NCBI RefSeq assembly: GCF_007474545.1
Contig: NZ_VKOG01000003.1
Location: 310,001 to 374,000, forward strand
From: Chryseobacterium binzhouense
GTDB taxonomy: Bacteria > Bacteroidota > Bacteroidia > Flavobacteriales > Weeksellaceae
DNA length: 64,000 bases
Direction: 5' to 3'
A program made the translations under genes and the position numbers. Shown piece after piece: positions 1-8,058 of this stretch. The number at the start of each line of letters is the position of its first letter. The first letter of the stretch is position 1. The notes under the pieces are model-generated. The model ran no database searches, was not told the origin of the DNA, and was given only the letters and a program-made list of their open reading frames with translations.

Positions 1-184
1 TAGAAAACGTGCTTTCGAGTACGGCAAGAATGTCGGCTTTTGAAACGGTGGAAACTGAGGCAGCATGCTTGGCAAGATCTGCAAGAGTGGTTTTCCCTTC
101 GCCAATGATGTTGGCATAATACTTTGGGGGATTGTTGGGCTGCTGAGGGTTCTTCTTAGGAACTACACTGAATGTAATAGGCAT
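1..184 (-). CDS. HU-like DNA-binding protein, N-terminal part
   Basis: The gene runs off the left edge of the window; its first 61 codons are visible, starting at the ATG on the minus strand at 184. The N-terminus (MPITFSVVPKKNP) followed by a Tyr-Tyr-Ala-Asn stretch and LADLAKHAA...VSKADIL is the pattern of the Bacteroidota HU-like (HU-HIG/HU-DNA_bdg) family, small nucleoid-associated proteins that bind DNA. The rest of the domain and any C-terminal extension are outside the window. Promoter and 5' region lie in the repeat-bearing interval shared with the XRE regulator gene to the right. Family assignment is from pattern recognition of the N-terminal half only. Confidence 0.7.
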   Translation of the reverse strand, partial: MPITFSVVPKKNPQQPNNPPKYYANIIGEGKTTLADLAKHAASVSTVSKADILAVLESTFS

Positions 185-301
185 TTTCTTTTCGATTATT
201 TGTGTTAAACAATATTTTAAATAACAGAACTAAATTAAGAAAAAAAATAAAATGAAAAGCAAAAAAATATCTATTACAAAAACTTGTTTTTATCTTATAA
301 A

Positions 302-384
302 AAAACGTCCGCACGTTTTAATAAAAAGATACGGACGTTTTGCTCAAAAGATACGGACGTTTTCGTAAAAACGTCCGTATCTTT
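302..384. repeat. Cluster of direct and inverted copies of an 18-bp motif
   Basis: The 18-mer AAAAGATACGGACGTTTT occurs twice as a direct repeat (324-341 and 346-363) and once perfectly inverted (367-384). A partial inverted copy (AAAACGTCCG) sits at 302-311. Copies two and three form a perfect 18-bp inverted repeat with a 3-nt loop. The cluster lies between the end of the XRE regulator gene and the start of the HU-like gene, both on the minus strand. It could be a set of operators for the adjacent HTH protein, a terminator for it, or a small repeat family. Confidence 0.75.
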
Positions 385-422
385 TTGAAGTGTTGTTTTT
401 AGGCTTTTGTAAAAACATTCTT

Positions 423-806
423 TTACTTCTTCAATAGCTGCTCTATCAGCCTGTTCTGGATCTCCATCAGCTGAGACATCTGCTCCTGATTCTGCACCAG
501 ACTTTTGACTAAGTCATCGGCAAATGTGTTATTGATAGTTACTGTACTATTATGCATATTTCCTACAGCAGAATTATGTGTATCAGAAATATTCTGAATG
601 ATTTGATCATCCAAAAAGTACTGCGGTTCTACTTTGAAAAACTCTGCTACTTTCTGCATGAATAAGAAATCTAATTTTTCGATGGTTCCGTTTTCTATCT
701 TGCTGAGATAGCTCTGTGAGACATCCAGCTGCAATGCCAGATGTTCCTGCGAAATATTCTTCTGCTCCCTCAGTTCTTTTATTTTGTAGCCTATACTTTT
801 GTTCAT
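423..806 (-). CDS. XRE-family transcriptional regulator
   Basis: A 127-residue protein with a cro/C1-type HTH at about residues 7-62 (IKELREQKNISQEHLA, then SQSYLSKIENG, the recognition-helix region). This is followed by a linker rich in Asn/Thr/His and a C-terminal amphipathic, Gln-rich helix (about 97-127) that probably mediates oligomerisation. The architecture fits a small stand-alone DNA-binding regulator; no ligand domain is visible. The gene is separated from the HU-like gene downstream by a cluster of 18-bp direct and inverted repeats that it could bind. Function beyond DNA binding is unknown. Confidence 0.85.
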   Translation of the reverse strand: MNKSIGYKIKELREQKNISQEHLALQLDVSQSYLSKIENGTIEKLDFLFMQKVAEFFKVEPQYFLDDQIIQNISDTHNSAVGNMHNSTVTINNTFADDLVKSLVQNQEQMSQLMEIQNRLIEQLLKK

Positions 807-1035
807 ACTTTTTATTTTTACCGGATAAAGATAAACTTTTTTTGAATGTTTGCTTTTAATAATAATGTCTTTTTAGCGCAAAGTTCACAAAGTTTTTTTA
901 AACAATTCGCCGTTTTTAAGCTCTCAAAGGCGTTTGACTTCGTCGAATCTTCGATTTCACTCAGCAAAGATTTCAAAGTTTCTCCAAAAAATGACAAAAA
1001 CGGGATAGTCAGTAACTTTTTATGAGAAATACATT

Positions 1036-1093
1036 ATTCCAAACGGAATGATATTTTATTCCGTTTGGAATTGCACCCGTGTGATTTATTTTG
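1036..1093 (+). promoter_or_regulatory. Perfect 14-bp inverted repeat overlapping a promoter-like element
   Basis: ATTCCAAACGGAAT (1036-1049) and its exact reverse complement (1058-1071) are separated by 8 bp. The right arm contains TTTG at 1064-1067. After 19 bp this is followed by TATTTTG (1087-1093), one base short of the Bacteroidota -7 consensus TAnnTTTG. The spacing is right for a promoter serving the lipoprotein gene that starts at 1149, so the inverted repeat may be an operator. Neither arm is followed by a T-tract, which argues against a terminator. Confidence 0.5.
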
Positions 1094-1148
1094 CATTTTT
1101 ACCGCTCATAAAAAAATTATATCTTTAACCATTCAAATTTTTCAGCAC

Positions 1149-2699
1149 ATGATGAAAAAACATTTATTCCTCAGGCTCTGCCTGATGTTCCTGGTCGGTG
1201 TCTCGGCGTTCTCCTGCCGCACCGAAGAATTTCACAACGAAGAAGAAGCGCACGGCAACCCAGGATTGCGACTGACTTTCAAAAGGATTTCCCTCAACGA
1301 AGCTAAACACAGAACCCAGCTTGTACCTGAGCTTCAAAAAGCAGAGATTGGGATTAAAGCCTTTGCACAGAAAAATGCTAAAGGTAAAATTAATTATGCC
1401 GATGGAGTATCTATTGATACCGATCAGGTAACGTATATTGAGAATGGTCCCAACTTTCACACCTACACTTTTCATCTTACGCGTCAAAACGCTTTACCGA
1501 CAGATCCTATAGAAAATCTGGTGCTGATCCCGGCAACAGACGGGAGTTACCGCGAAATGCTCATCAGCTATAATCTGACGCCTCAGGAAAAGCAGCTGAT
1601 GATGGCGGGTGAATATGTAGATACTCAGGATAAAACAACGGTAACGCTTTTGGATGGTATGGTATATAATCCGCTGGGAGCTAAATCTAACCAAAGCTGT
1701 GTGTGGCAGTCGTATATCGTGGGGTATACAGCATGCAGTAAAAATGCGCATTTTAATGGAGAAGGCAGCAATAAATGTGATGCTATAATAAAATCTAAAC
1801 CTATAAAAGAATATTATCTGCAATGCAAGAGTATCGCAGAAGCACCCATAGATAATGGATGGTGGGCAGGTCCCGGAGGCGGAACCAACAGCGGAGGTGG
1901 TGACTGCTCCTCCTGTCCTGCAGAAAACCCGACTCCTGAGCCGGAACCCTGCAATGGTAACGGGGTTTCTATTCAGCCTGTAGATCCTATCGGCGGTATT
2001 GCCGAAGGTGGGTGCGAGGGTATTCCTACAGTGATAGAGTTTCCGGATCCAAATTCTCCCTGCAATAAAGTAAAATCTCAGTTTGCTAATGAGAATTATA
2101 AAAATAAAGTGGCAACCATCAACAAAAATTATAATTTCAATTTAAAAAAAGAGACTGGTTTCAGTGAAAATAAAGATGGGACATTTACAGACCTATTCCC
2201 CCCGGCAAACAACAGTTCCGATGCTTTAACGATAACTTTCGACCAGAATACAAAAGGGTATACCCATGTGCATGTGAATGATAAAACGACTTCTGATCTT
2301 ACACCTGAAGGATATGTTGTCATCAACAAAAAAATCAGAATGTTTTCACCGGCTGATGTAGATGTGCTAATGGCACTGGCAAATCTTAATAAATCTCCCG
2401 AAAATTTCGGAGATTTGTATGGCACCATGCTTTCCAGCGACGGTACCTATGTCATCAAATTTACCGGAACAGCAGCTGATATTAAAATGGGGTTTGATAC
2501 GGAATATTGGAGGTTGGAGTATCAAGATTATTTTAAACGAGAGGAAGGAAATACACAAACAAAGTTTTTAAGATTTATGAAAAACAAAATGCTGATACAA
2601 GGTGTTTCTTTGTATAAAGTAAAACCAAACGGAAAGGTATTTGAATACAAGCTCAATGCTGCACAGAATGATGCTGAACCCATCGAATGCGGAAATTAA
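1149..2699 (+). CDS. Secreted lipoprotein of unknown function
   Basis: I place the start at the ATG at 1149 because the upstream extension of the frame begins with TTG inside an inverted repeat and promoter-like sequence. The 516-residue product then opens with a lipoprotein signal peptide ending at Cys23 (VSAFSC). A central Cys-containing block (about 180-230) leads to a Gly/Pro/Glu-rich linker (GPGGGTNSGGGDCSSC, then PEPEP). The C-terminal half (about 300-516) is a separate folded region with H-V-H and FSPADVDVLMAL segments, not assigned to a family. Such linker-separated lipoproteins occur widely in Chryseobacterium and are probably surface exposed. The DUF6705-like gene 24 bp downstream is likely co-transcribed. 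Confidence 0.75.
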   Translation: MMKKHLFLRLCLMFLVGVSAFSCRTEEFHNEEEAHGNPGLRLTFKRISLNEAKHRTQLVPELQKAEIGIKAFAQKNAKGKINYADGVSIDTDQVTYIENGPNFHTYTFHLTRQNALPTDPIENLVLIPATDGSYREMLISYNLTPQEKQLMMAGEYVDTQDKTTVTLLDGMVYNPLGAKSNQSCVWQSYIVGYTACSKNAHFNGEGSNKCDAIIKSKPIKEYYLQCKSIAEAPIDNGWWAGPGGGTNSGGGDCSSCPAENPTPEPEPCNGNGVSIQPVDPIGGIAEGGCEGIPTVIEFPDPNSPCNKVKSQFANENYKNKVATINKNYNFNLKKETGFSENKDGTFTDLFPPANNSSDALTITFDQNTKGYTHVHVNDKTTSDLTPEGYVVINKKIRMFSPADVDVLMALANLNKSPENFGDLYGTMLSSDGTYVIKFTGTAADIKMGFDTEYWRLEYQDYFKREEGNTQTKFLRFMKNKMLIQGVSLYKVKPNGKVFEYKLNAAQNDAEPIECGN

Positions 2700-2723
2700 A
2701 AATTAACAATTTAAATTATTAAA

Positions 2724-3287
2724 ATGAGAAACAATTTAAAAATACATTTAACATATCTATTTCTCTTAACATTATCTTGCCAAGCGCAAACTACAATAAC
2801 ACTAGACCAAGCTGCTACGTATCTTGATAGTCCGAACGGTATTCCTATAGGAACAAAATATGTAAAAGATGTAGATAACCGCCTTAATACTTATGAAGGA
2901 ACCTGGAAAGGAACGTTTGAGAGTAAACAAATTGAGTTGAAACTTGAAAAGAAAATTGATTTTGGTAACTATAGCGTAAAGTGGGATCAACTGATTGGAA
3001 AAATTAGGATAAAAGATGGACAGGGAAATATTCTCTATGACAGTTTTCAGAATCCTGAAGATAACGCAGATCCTTATGGATATAATTTTCAGCATACTGT
3101 ATACGAAATGCGGTTCAGAGGAAAAAGTGGATGTGTTGACGGTACAATATATCTGCATACGCCAACACTTACTCTTAGTGGAGGCAGTACAATGAAAATA
3201 TTCTTTTATCCTAATGGTGATGCCATAGACACACCTACCTGTCCTAAGTTGTTACCATTAACATGGGCTGATCTAACGAAGCAGTAG
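2724..3287 (+). CDS. DUF6705-like secreted protein
   Basis: A 187-residue protein with an N-terminal signal peptide ending in a lipobox-like LTLSC (Cys19). The body contains TITLDQAA, then YVKDVDN-L--YEGTWKG, the pattern I associate with DUF6705 proteins of Chryseobacterium and relatives. These are small secreted beta-rich proteins of unknown function, often adjacent to other secreted proteins. It follows the large lipoprotein gene at a short distance in the same orientation and is closed by a hairpin terminator shared with the convergent lipid kinase gene. Family name is from memory. Confidence 0.7.
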   Translation: MRNNLKIHLTYLFLLTLSCQAQTTITLDQAATYLDSPNGIPIGTKYVKDVDNRLNTYEGTWKGTFESKQIELKLEKKIDFGNYSVKWDQLIGKIRIKDGQGNILYDSFQNPEDNADPYGYNFQHTVYEMRFRGKSGCVDGTIYLHTPTLTLSGGSTMKIFFYPNGDAIDTPTCPKLLPLTWADLTKQ

Positions 3288-3312
3288 ATGGATCAGTAAC
3301 AGAATTGTATAT

Positions 3313-3350
3313 AAAAAGCTGTTTCATAAATTATGAAACGGCTTTTTTTA
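3313..3350 (+). terminator. Rho-independent terminator, probably bidirectional
   Basis: AAAAAGC.GTTTCAT / ATGAAAC.GCTTTTTTT hairpin with one mismatch in the stem, followed by a T-tract on the plus strand and preceded by an A-tract that serves the minus strand. It separates the DUF6705-like gene from the convergent lipid kinase gene, whose stop codon lies inside it. Confidence 0.8.
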
Positions 3351-4199
3351 TATCAAAATATTCAGGCTTGAAGGCTGTACTTTTATATGAATCGGGGATT
3401 TTATCTTATTGAATTCTCCGTCGAGATGCCAGTTTTTGGTATTTACTTTAAATTCAATTTCTGAAACAGGAAGATAGGTGATGTAATCATCTTCTTTCAG
3501 TTTTTTGGTAAACATTCTGAACGCAAACAGCGGAGAATACGTGATGGGGAATTTTTTTACCAAAACCATATCGACTAAGCCGTCACTTTTACTTGCCATC
3601 GGCGCAATATAGGCATTATTGCCAAACTGACGGGTGTTGGCAATATTTACCATCAGATATTTACCATTGTACTGTTTGTAATTTTCGTCAAAAAATTTCA
3701 GCTTTATGGGTTTGTAACTGAAAAAAGTTTTTAGTGAGACTTTAATGTAGTTTTTAAATCCTCTGGTGGTTTTTTCAAATTCTTTTACGACCTTCCCATC
3801 AAACCCTGTTCCTGAAACATTGATAGAAAGTCTGCCATTAACAGTAAAAGTATCTATTTTTCTAGATTTTTTATCGTGAAGTTTTTGCAAAAGCTGGTCC
3901 AGATTTTTGCTGAACTGCGTTTCGTTGGAAAAGCCATTCCCGGAACCGGCAGGAAAAATCGCCAGAATTTTTTCTGTATTAATCAAGTTTTTTGCAACCG
4001 TAGAAATAGTTCCGTCACCTCCTATAGCAACGAAAATATCAATATCATTAAAATGATTCTGAATAAACTCATCTGTTCCTGCAATAGATTCTGATATATA
4101 AAATAAAGGATTCTGGACCTTCATTTTCAGATCATTCAGAAACGGATGGTAATTTTTTTTCGCAGAAAACGGATTAATGATAAAAGCAACTCTTTCCAT
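3348..4199 (-). CDS. Diacylglycerol kinase family lipid kinase
   Basis: A 283-residue protein of the DAGK-catalytic/YegS-BmrU family, which phosphorylates a lipid hydroxyl with ATP at the cytoplasmic membrane face. The glycine-rich nucleotide-binding signature GGDGT is at residues 60-64 and the second signature, FPAGSGNGFS, at about 82-91. Length is normal for the family. Physiological substrate (diacylglycerol or another lipid) cannot be told from sequence. The gene stands alone, convergent with the secreted-protein pair on its left. Confidence 0.88.
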   Translation of the reverse strand: MERVAFIINPFSAKKNYHPFLNDLKMKVQNPLFYISESIAGTDEFIQNHFNDIDIFVAIGGDGTISTVAKNLINTEKILAIFPAGSGNGFSNETQFSKNLDQLLQKLHDKKSRKIDTFTVNGRLSINVSGTGFDGKVVKEFEKTTRGFKNYIKVSLKTFFSYKPIKLKFFDENYKQYNGKYLMVNIANTRQFGNNAYIAPMASKSDGLVDMVLVKKFPITYSPLFAFRMFTKKLKEDDYITYLPVSEIEFKVNTKNWHLDGEFNKIKSPIHIKVQPSSLNILI

Positions 4200-4335
4200 T
4201 GCCGCAAAATTATAAAATGCAAGCGTATCAGAAAGAATTAATATTTGTTAATCTTTAAGTATTATTTAATATTAAATCGTACTAACCATTTTAACCACAA
4301 AATGCACTAAAAATCCCATCAACGGATCATTAATT

Positions 4336-5244
4336 TTAAAAAACTTCATTTGCAAGCTCCATATTGACCATGGCTCCGGTAAAGTTTCCGGTGTAAACTG
4401 CATTAGCTACAGAGCGCATTAGGCAGGAATTATCACCACAGGCGTAAATTCCGGGAACTGTCGTAGTTTGTTTATGATCAATTATGAGATGACCATGTTC
4501 TGTAAATTCACAGCCTAAAGAACCCGGAATATCAGAATGCTGCTTAAAGTGAAAAGCTCCGTAAACCGCTTCAGGATAAAGCATACTTCCATCAGTCAAC
4601 ACCAAAGATTTGACACTTCCATTTTCGTGAATCATTTCTTCAATTTCAGTTTCGATAACCGAAATGTTGTTTTGCGAAAGTTTTTGGATTTGTTCTTCAC
4701 TGAAGTCAGATTTTCCTCTTGTTAAAATCACAAGATCATCGGTGAGATTTTTCACCAGAGAAGCAAGATGAAATCCTCTGTCACTATTAGCAATAATTGC
4801 TGTTTTTTTATTTCTGAATTCATAGCCATGGCAATATGGACAATGAATCAAAGAAATTCCCCAACATTCATTAAACCCCTTAATATCGGGAACATCATCG
4901 GTAATTCCTGTGGCAAAAATCAGTTTTTGGGCTTCAAATTCATCACCACTTTCAGTTTTAATTTTAAAGCCATTTTCAGTTTTTATCCCTTCTGTTGCCA
5001 AACCATCGAAAAAGGTAATTGTTTCATATTTTTCAACCTGCTCTTTACCTATTTCAGAAATTTCTGCAGGTGCTTTGCCATCCTGTGTCAGGAAGTTGTG
5101 AGAATGTGGCGTTTGCCTGTTGCAGGGTTTCCCGCTGTCGATGATCAGTACTTTTCTGAGTGATCTACCCAGAGACATAGCTGCAGAAAGTCCGGCATAG
5201 CTTCCGCCAACTATAATGACATCAAAGAAGTTTTCATTTTTCAT
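4336..5244 (-). CDS. FAD/NAD(P)-dependent disulfide oxidoreductase, thioredoxin-reductase-like
   Basis: A 302-residue flavoprotein. A Rossmann FAD motif (GGSYAGLSAA, from residue 13) opens the protein, the redox pair CPYC is at 135-138 followed by HGYE, and the C-terminal flavin motif YACGDN is present. Low-molecular-weight thioredoxin reductases carry CATC; the CxxC-HGYE form is typical of TrxR-like proteins including the GliT-type dithiol oxidases. The reaction may therefore be oxidation or reduction of a small dithiol instead of thioredoxin. No neighbouring gene reveals the partner; a decayed membrane-protein gene lies just upstream. Confidence 0.85.
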   Translation of the reverse strand: MKNENFFDVIIVGGSYAGLSAAMSLGRSLRKVLIIDSGKPCNRQTPHSHNFLTQDGKAPAEISEIGKEQVEKYETITFFDGLATEGIKTENGFKIKTESGDEFEAQKLIFATGITDDVPDIKGFNECWGISLIHCPYCHGYEFRNKKTAIIANSDRGFHLASLVKNLTDDLVILTRGKSDFSEEQIQKLSQNNISVIETEIEEMIHENGSVKSLVLTDGSMLYPEAVYGAFHFKQHSDIPGSLGCEFTEHGHLIIDHKQTTTVPGIYACGDNSCLMRSVANAVYTGNFTGAMVNMELANEVF

Positions 5245-5296
5245 AATAAATATTTTGATCGGATAAAAATATATGTAAAAAGTCTGCCAAAAATGT

Positions 5297-5588
5297 TTAT
5301 GTTGACCACATCAAATCATCCATTGTACGTAAAAAAACAGAACAAATGAAATCATCATCAGAATGACCGATGCATTAAAAAGTAAAAACATCCATACGTT
5401 CCGAAAATAATACCAACCTATATGATAAAGACCAAAAAAAAGACAAAAGAAAAAGCTATTCCAATAATTGAGCAGACTGCAAAAGCTGTCAGATTATTTT
5501 CAGCCTTAAAATCATTGAATGCTGTGAGAAAAGTTACCAAAGCAATCAATAAGAATATAGCTGATCAAAAAAGGTTCCGGATTTCCAT
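5297..5588 (-). pseudogene. Decayed small membrane-protein gene
   Basis: Reading the minus strand from the ATG at 5588 gives MEIRNLF, then an in-frame TGA. The same frame continues as a hydrophobic sequence (SAIFLLIALVTFLTAFND, later IIGIAFSFVFF). At a run of eight A/T bases (5434-5441) the frame stops making sense, and a shifted frame continues with GLYHIGWYYFRNVWMFLLF, a last hydrophobic segment and a TAA at 5297. The continuity of membrane-protein character across a stop and a homopolymer frameshift suggests a pseudogene, or two sequencing errors. No family recognised. Confidence 0.45.
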
Positions 5589-5706
5589 TTTTTTGCTGAT
5601 CTATTGGAATCATCATCATTTTTATGATCTGAACTTCCAGAAAAGTTGAGACTTAATAAATCTGCTAAAAAATTGATTCCGTGTAAAAAATCAAAGGGCA
5701 TTTTTT

Positions 5707-6870
5707 CTATTTGTTATCCAATTTATGCACTTTTTTCGTTCCTTCATACATTTCGTACTGCAAAAATCTAGTTTCCAGTTTTCCGTTGTACAGTTTTATT
5801 TTTCTGGAAGGCCGAAGTCCTATTTTCTTCACCGCTTCAAGATCCGAAGAAATGAGCCATGCTAAAGTATTGGGATAATTTGTTTTAAATGTATCTCCCA
5901 CCTTTTTGTAAAAATCATCATCATTAATCGAAATTCTCTCATCATACGGCGGATTGAAAACCATCAGCAAAGGAAAAAGTTCTTTTTTGGAATCGAAAAA
6001 ATTCTGTTTTCTCACTTCAATAATATCTTCCATTTCGGCAGATTCAATATTCGTTTTTGCTGCATTCAGCATTCTTGCATCAATATCATAGCCTACAATT
6101 TTTCCGTTAAACTCTTTTATGCGGTTTACACGAACTTCTTTTATTTTAGAAAATAAATCAGCATCATAGTTTTTCCAGTTCTGAAAGGCGAATCTTCTTC
6201 TGAAAATCTGTGCAGGAAGGTCTAAAGCGATCATTGCCGCTTCTATCAAAAGCGTTCCCGAACCACACATCGGGTCAAGAAAATTTCCTTTCCCGTCCCA
6301 ACCTGCCAATTGCAGCATTCCGCTTGCCAAAACTTCATTGATTGGCGCTTCACCCTGTTCCTTTCTGTATCCTCTTTTGAATAAAGGATCTCCCGACGAA
6401 TCTAAGGAAATGGTTACCAGTTCACGGTCAATATGTAAATGAAATTTTATGTCCGGAAATTTGGTTTCTATACTTGGTCTTTTATGATATTTATTCTGAA
6501 AGTAGTCTACAATAGCATCCTTCATTTTAAAAGTCATAAACTGAGAATGCTTAAATTTCTCGGAATTGACGGTAGAATCTATCGCAAAAGTCTGATCAAC
6601 ATCCATAAATTGATCCCATTCAAATTTAAAAAGCTTATCGTAAAACTTACTTTCGTTAAAAGCTTTAAATTCTAAAACAGGAATAATGATCTTTAAAGCT
6701 GTTCTCGCCGAATAATTAATTTTATATAAAAAACCAAGATCACCTTCACAGTTGACAGCACGGTTTTTAATTTCCACGTTTCTGCCACCGAGTTTTTTTA
6801 TTTCTTCTGCAAGAATAGGTTCCAGTCCGAAGAATGTTTTGATCTGAATTTTGAGATTGTCTGTATCCAT
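5707..6870 (-). CDS. THUMP-domain class I rRNA methyltransferase (RlmL/YcbY N-terminal type)
   Basis: A 387-residue protein. An N-terminal ferredoxin-like plus THUMP RNA-binding region (about 1-160) is followed by a class I SAM-dependent methyltransferase domain. Motif I is FLDPMCGSG (197-205) and the N2-guanine/N6-adenine-type catalytic motif is NPPYDER (306-312). This matches the N-terminal half of E. coli RlmKL, which makes m2G2445 in 23S rRNA; in flavobacteria the two halves are usually separate genes. The exact target base is inferred from the family. The gene is monocistronic with the preceding intergenic region free of other genes. Confidence 0.85.
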   Translation of the reverse strand: MDTDNLKIQIKTFFGLEPILAEEIKKLGGRNVEIKNRAVNCEGDLGFLYKINYSARTALKIIIPVLEFKAFNESKFYDKLFKFEWDQFMDVDQTFAIDSTVNSEKFKHSQFMTFKMKDAIVDYFQNKYHKRPSIETKFPDIKFHLHIDRELVTISLDSSGDPLFKRGYRKEQGEAPINEVLASGMLQLAGWDGKGNFLDPMCGSGTLLIEAAMIALDLPAQIFRRRFAFQNWKNYDADLFSKIKEVRVNRIKEFNGKIVGYDIDARMLNAAKTNIESAEMEDIIEVRKQNFFDSKKELFPLLMVFNPPYDERISINDDDFYKKVGDTFKTNYPNTLAWLISSDLEAVKKIGLRPSRKIKLYNGKLETRFLQYEMYEGTKKVHKLDNK

Positions 6871-7047
6871 TCTGCAAAAATAGCGATTTTTTTTTGCGGG
6901 GTGAGGGAAGTTGGATGCCGGATGATTTAAAATATTATAGATTAAAAATTATGTTGCGATTTTTTTACCGCCACCTTTGTCTCAAAAACAATAATCAGAG
7001 ATCATCCATTGCATTCTGCATCCAACAAAATTCCGTACTTTTGCAGG

Positions 7048-7791
7048 ATGGAATGGTTTGAATCTTGGTTTGATACCCCTTATTATCATTTGTTATACAG
7101 CAACAGAGATTATACAGAAGCAGAAAACTTTATCACTGCACTTACATCGGAGCTGCAGCTTCCACAATCGGCTAAAATTATCGATCTGGCTTGCGGAAAA
7201 GGAAGACATTCCGTTTTTCTGAATAAACTTGGATACGATGTTTTGGGATTAGATCTTTCACGCCAAAGTATTGAGCACAACAAAAAGTTTGAAAAAATTC
7301 CTGATTCTTCAGAACCTGCACTCCGTTTTGAAGTTCATGATATGCGGAATCCAATCAATTATCAACCGGTAAATGCTGTTTTTAATCTTTTTACCAGCTT
7401 TGGGTATTTTGATAATGAAGAAGATGACCGAAAGGTTTTTGAATCGGTTTACAATGCCCTCTTACCAGAAGGTTACTTCGTTTTAGACTATCTTAATGAG
7501 GTATTTGTAAGAAACACTTTGGTTCCAGAAGTTACGATTACCAGAGAAAATATTGAGTTTAATATTTCAAAAAAAATTGAAGGAAGACATATCATAAAAG
7601 ATATAAGATTTGAAGCTGATGGAAAATCTCACCATTTCTTTGAAAAAGTAAAATTACACACATTAGAAACTATCGAAGATTACGCAAAAGACTGCGGGTT
7701 CGAAAGAATAAAAATATGGGGCGATTATCAGCTCAATGATTTTGAGAAAGAAAAATCTCCACGCTGCATCAATTTATTTAAGAAGAAATAA
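7048..7791 (+). CDS. Class I SAM-dependent methyltransferase
   Basis: I choose the ATG at 7048 (MEWFESWFDTPYYHLLY); the frame extends upstream to 7009 but that extension is unlike the family. The 247-residue protein has SAM motif I, IIDLACGKGRH, and a second conserved acidic position in VLGLDLS, followed by FNLFTSFGYF, the pattern of the 'methyltransferase domain 25' group. Substrate is unknown. It is the first of three genes read in the same direction, followed by a small membrane protein and a ZIP transporter with almost no spacing. Confidence 0.85.
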   Translation: MEWFESWFDTPYYHLLYSNRDYTEAENFITALTSELQLPQSAKIIDLACGKGRHSVFLNKLGYDVLGLDLSRQSIEHNKKFEKIPDSSEPALRFEVHDMRNPINYQPVNAVFNLFTSFGYFDNEEDDRKVFESVYNALLPEGYFVLDYLNEVFVRNTLVPEVTITRENIEFNISKKIEGRHIIKDIRFEADGKSHHFFEKVKLHTLETIEDYAKDCGFERIKIWGDYQLNDFEKEKSPRCINLFKKK

Positions 7792-7805
7792 TCTTCCGAA
7801 TCTGA

Positions 7806-8057
7806 ATGGCTACCAATATTATCTTTTTATCCGGTACAATGCTTTCAATATTCTGCGGAATAAGATTCGGATATTCTGGCACCCATACTCCACCAGCGCC
7901 CTTTTTAATTTCAGCTTTTCTTATAATTGCAGGAATAATGGTGTGCTTTTTCAGAAAAAAATTATTTAAAAGCAAATTTAATTACATAATAAATCTGTTC
8001 ATCGTTTTTTTAAATTTAACAATAGTTTTATATTGCCTCTCACCTATTTTCACTTAA
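7806..8057 (+). CDS. Small membrane protein, unknown function
   Basis: An 83-residue protein with three predicted hydrophobic segments (about 4-20, 33-49 and 60-80) separated by a short polar loop with RKKLFKSK. No family recognised. It starts 14 bp after the methyltransferase gene and ends one base before the ZIP transporter start, so it is almost certainly co-translated with them. The tight spacing supports it as a real gene despite its length. Confidence 0.65.
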   Translation: MATNIIFLSGTMLSIFCGIRFGYSGTHTPPAPFLISAFLIIAGIMVCFFRKKLFKSKFNYIINLFIVFLNLTIVLYCLSPIFT

Positions 8058-8058
8058 T

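Noticed and set aside
841-1030. Degenerate CGCAAAG/CAAAGGCGTT-type intergenic sequence
   Set aside because: Looks like decayed intergenic repeat with no reading frame or clear structure; not enough to call a feature.
5422-5649. 75-residue plus-strand open frame
   Set aside because: It is antisense to the hydrophobic text of the decayed membrane-protein gene; Lys/Arg-rich composition is that of a reverse frame.
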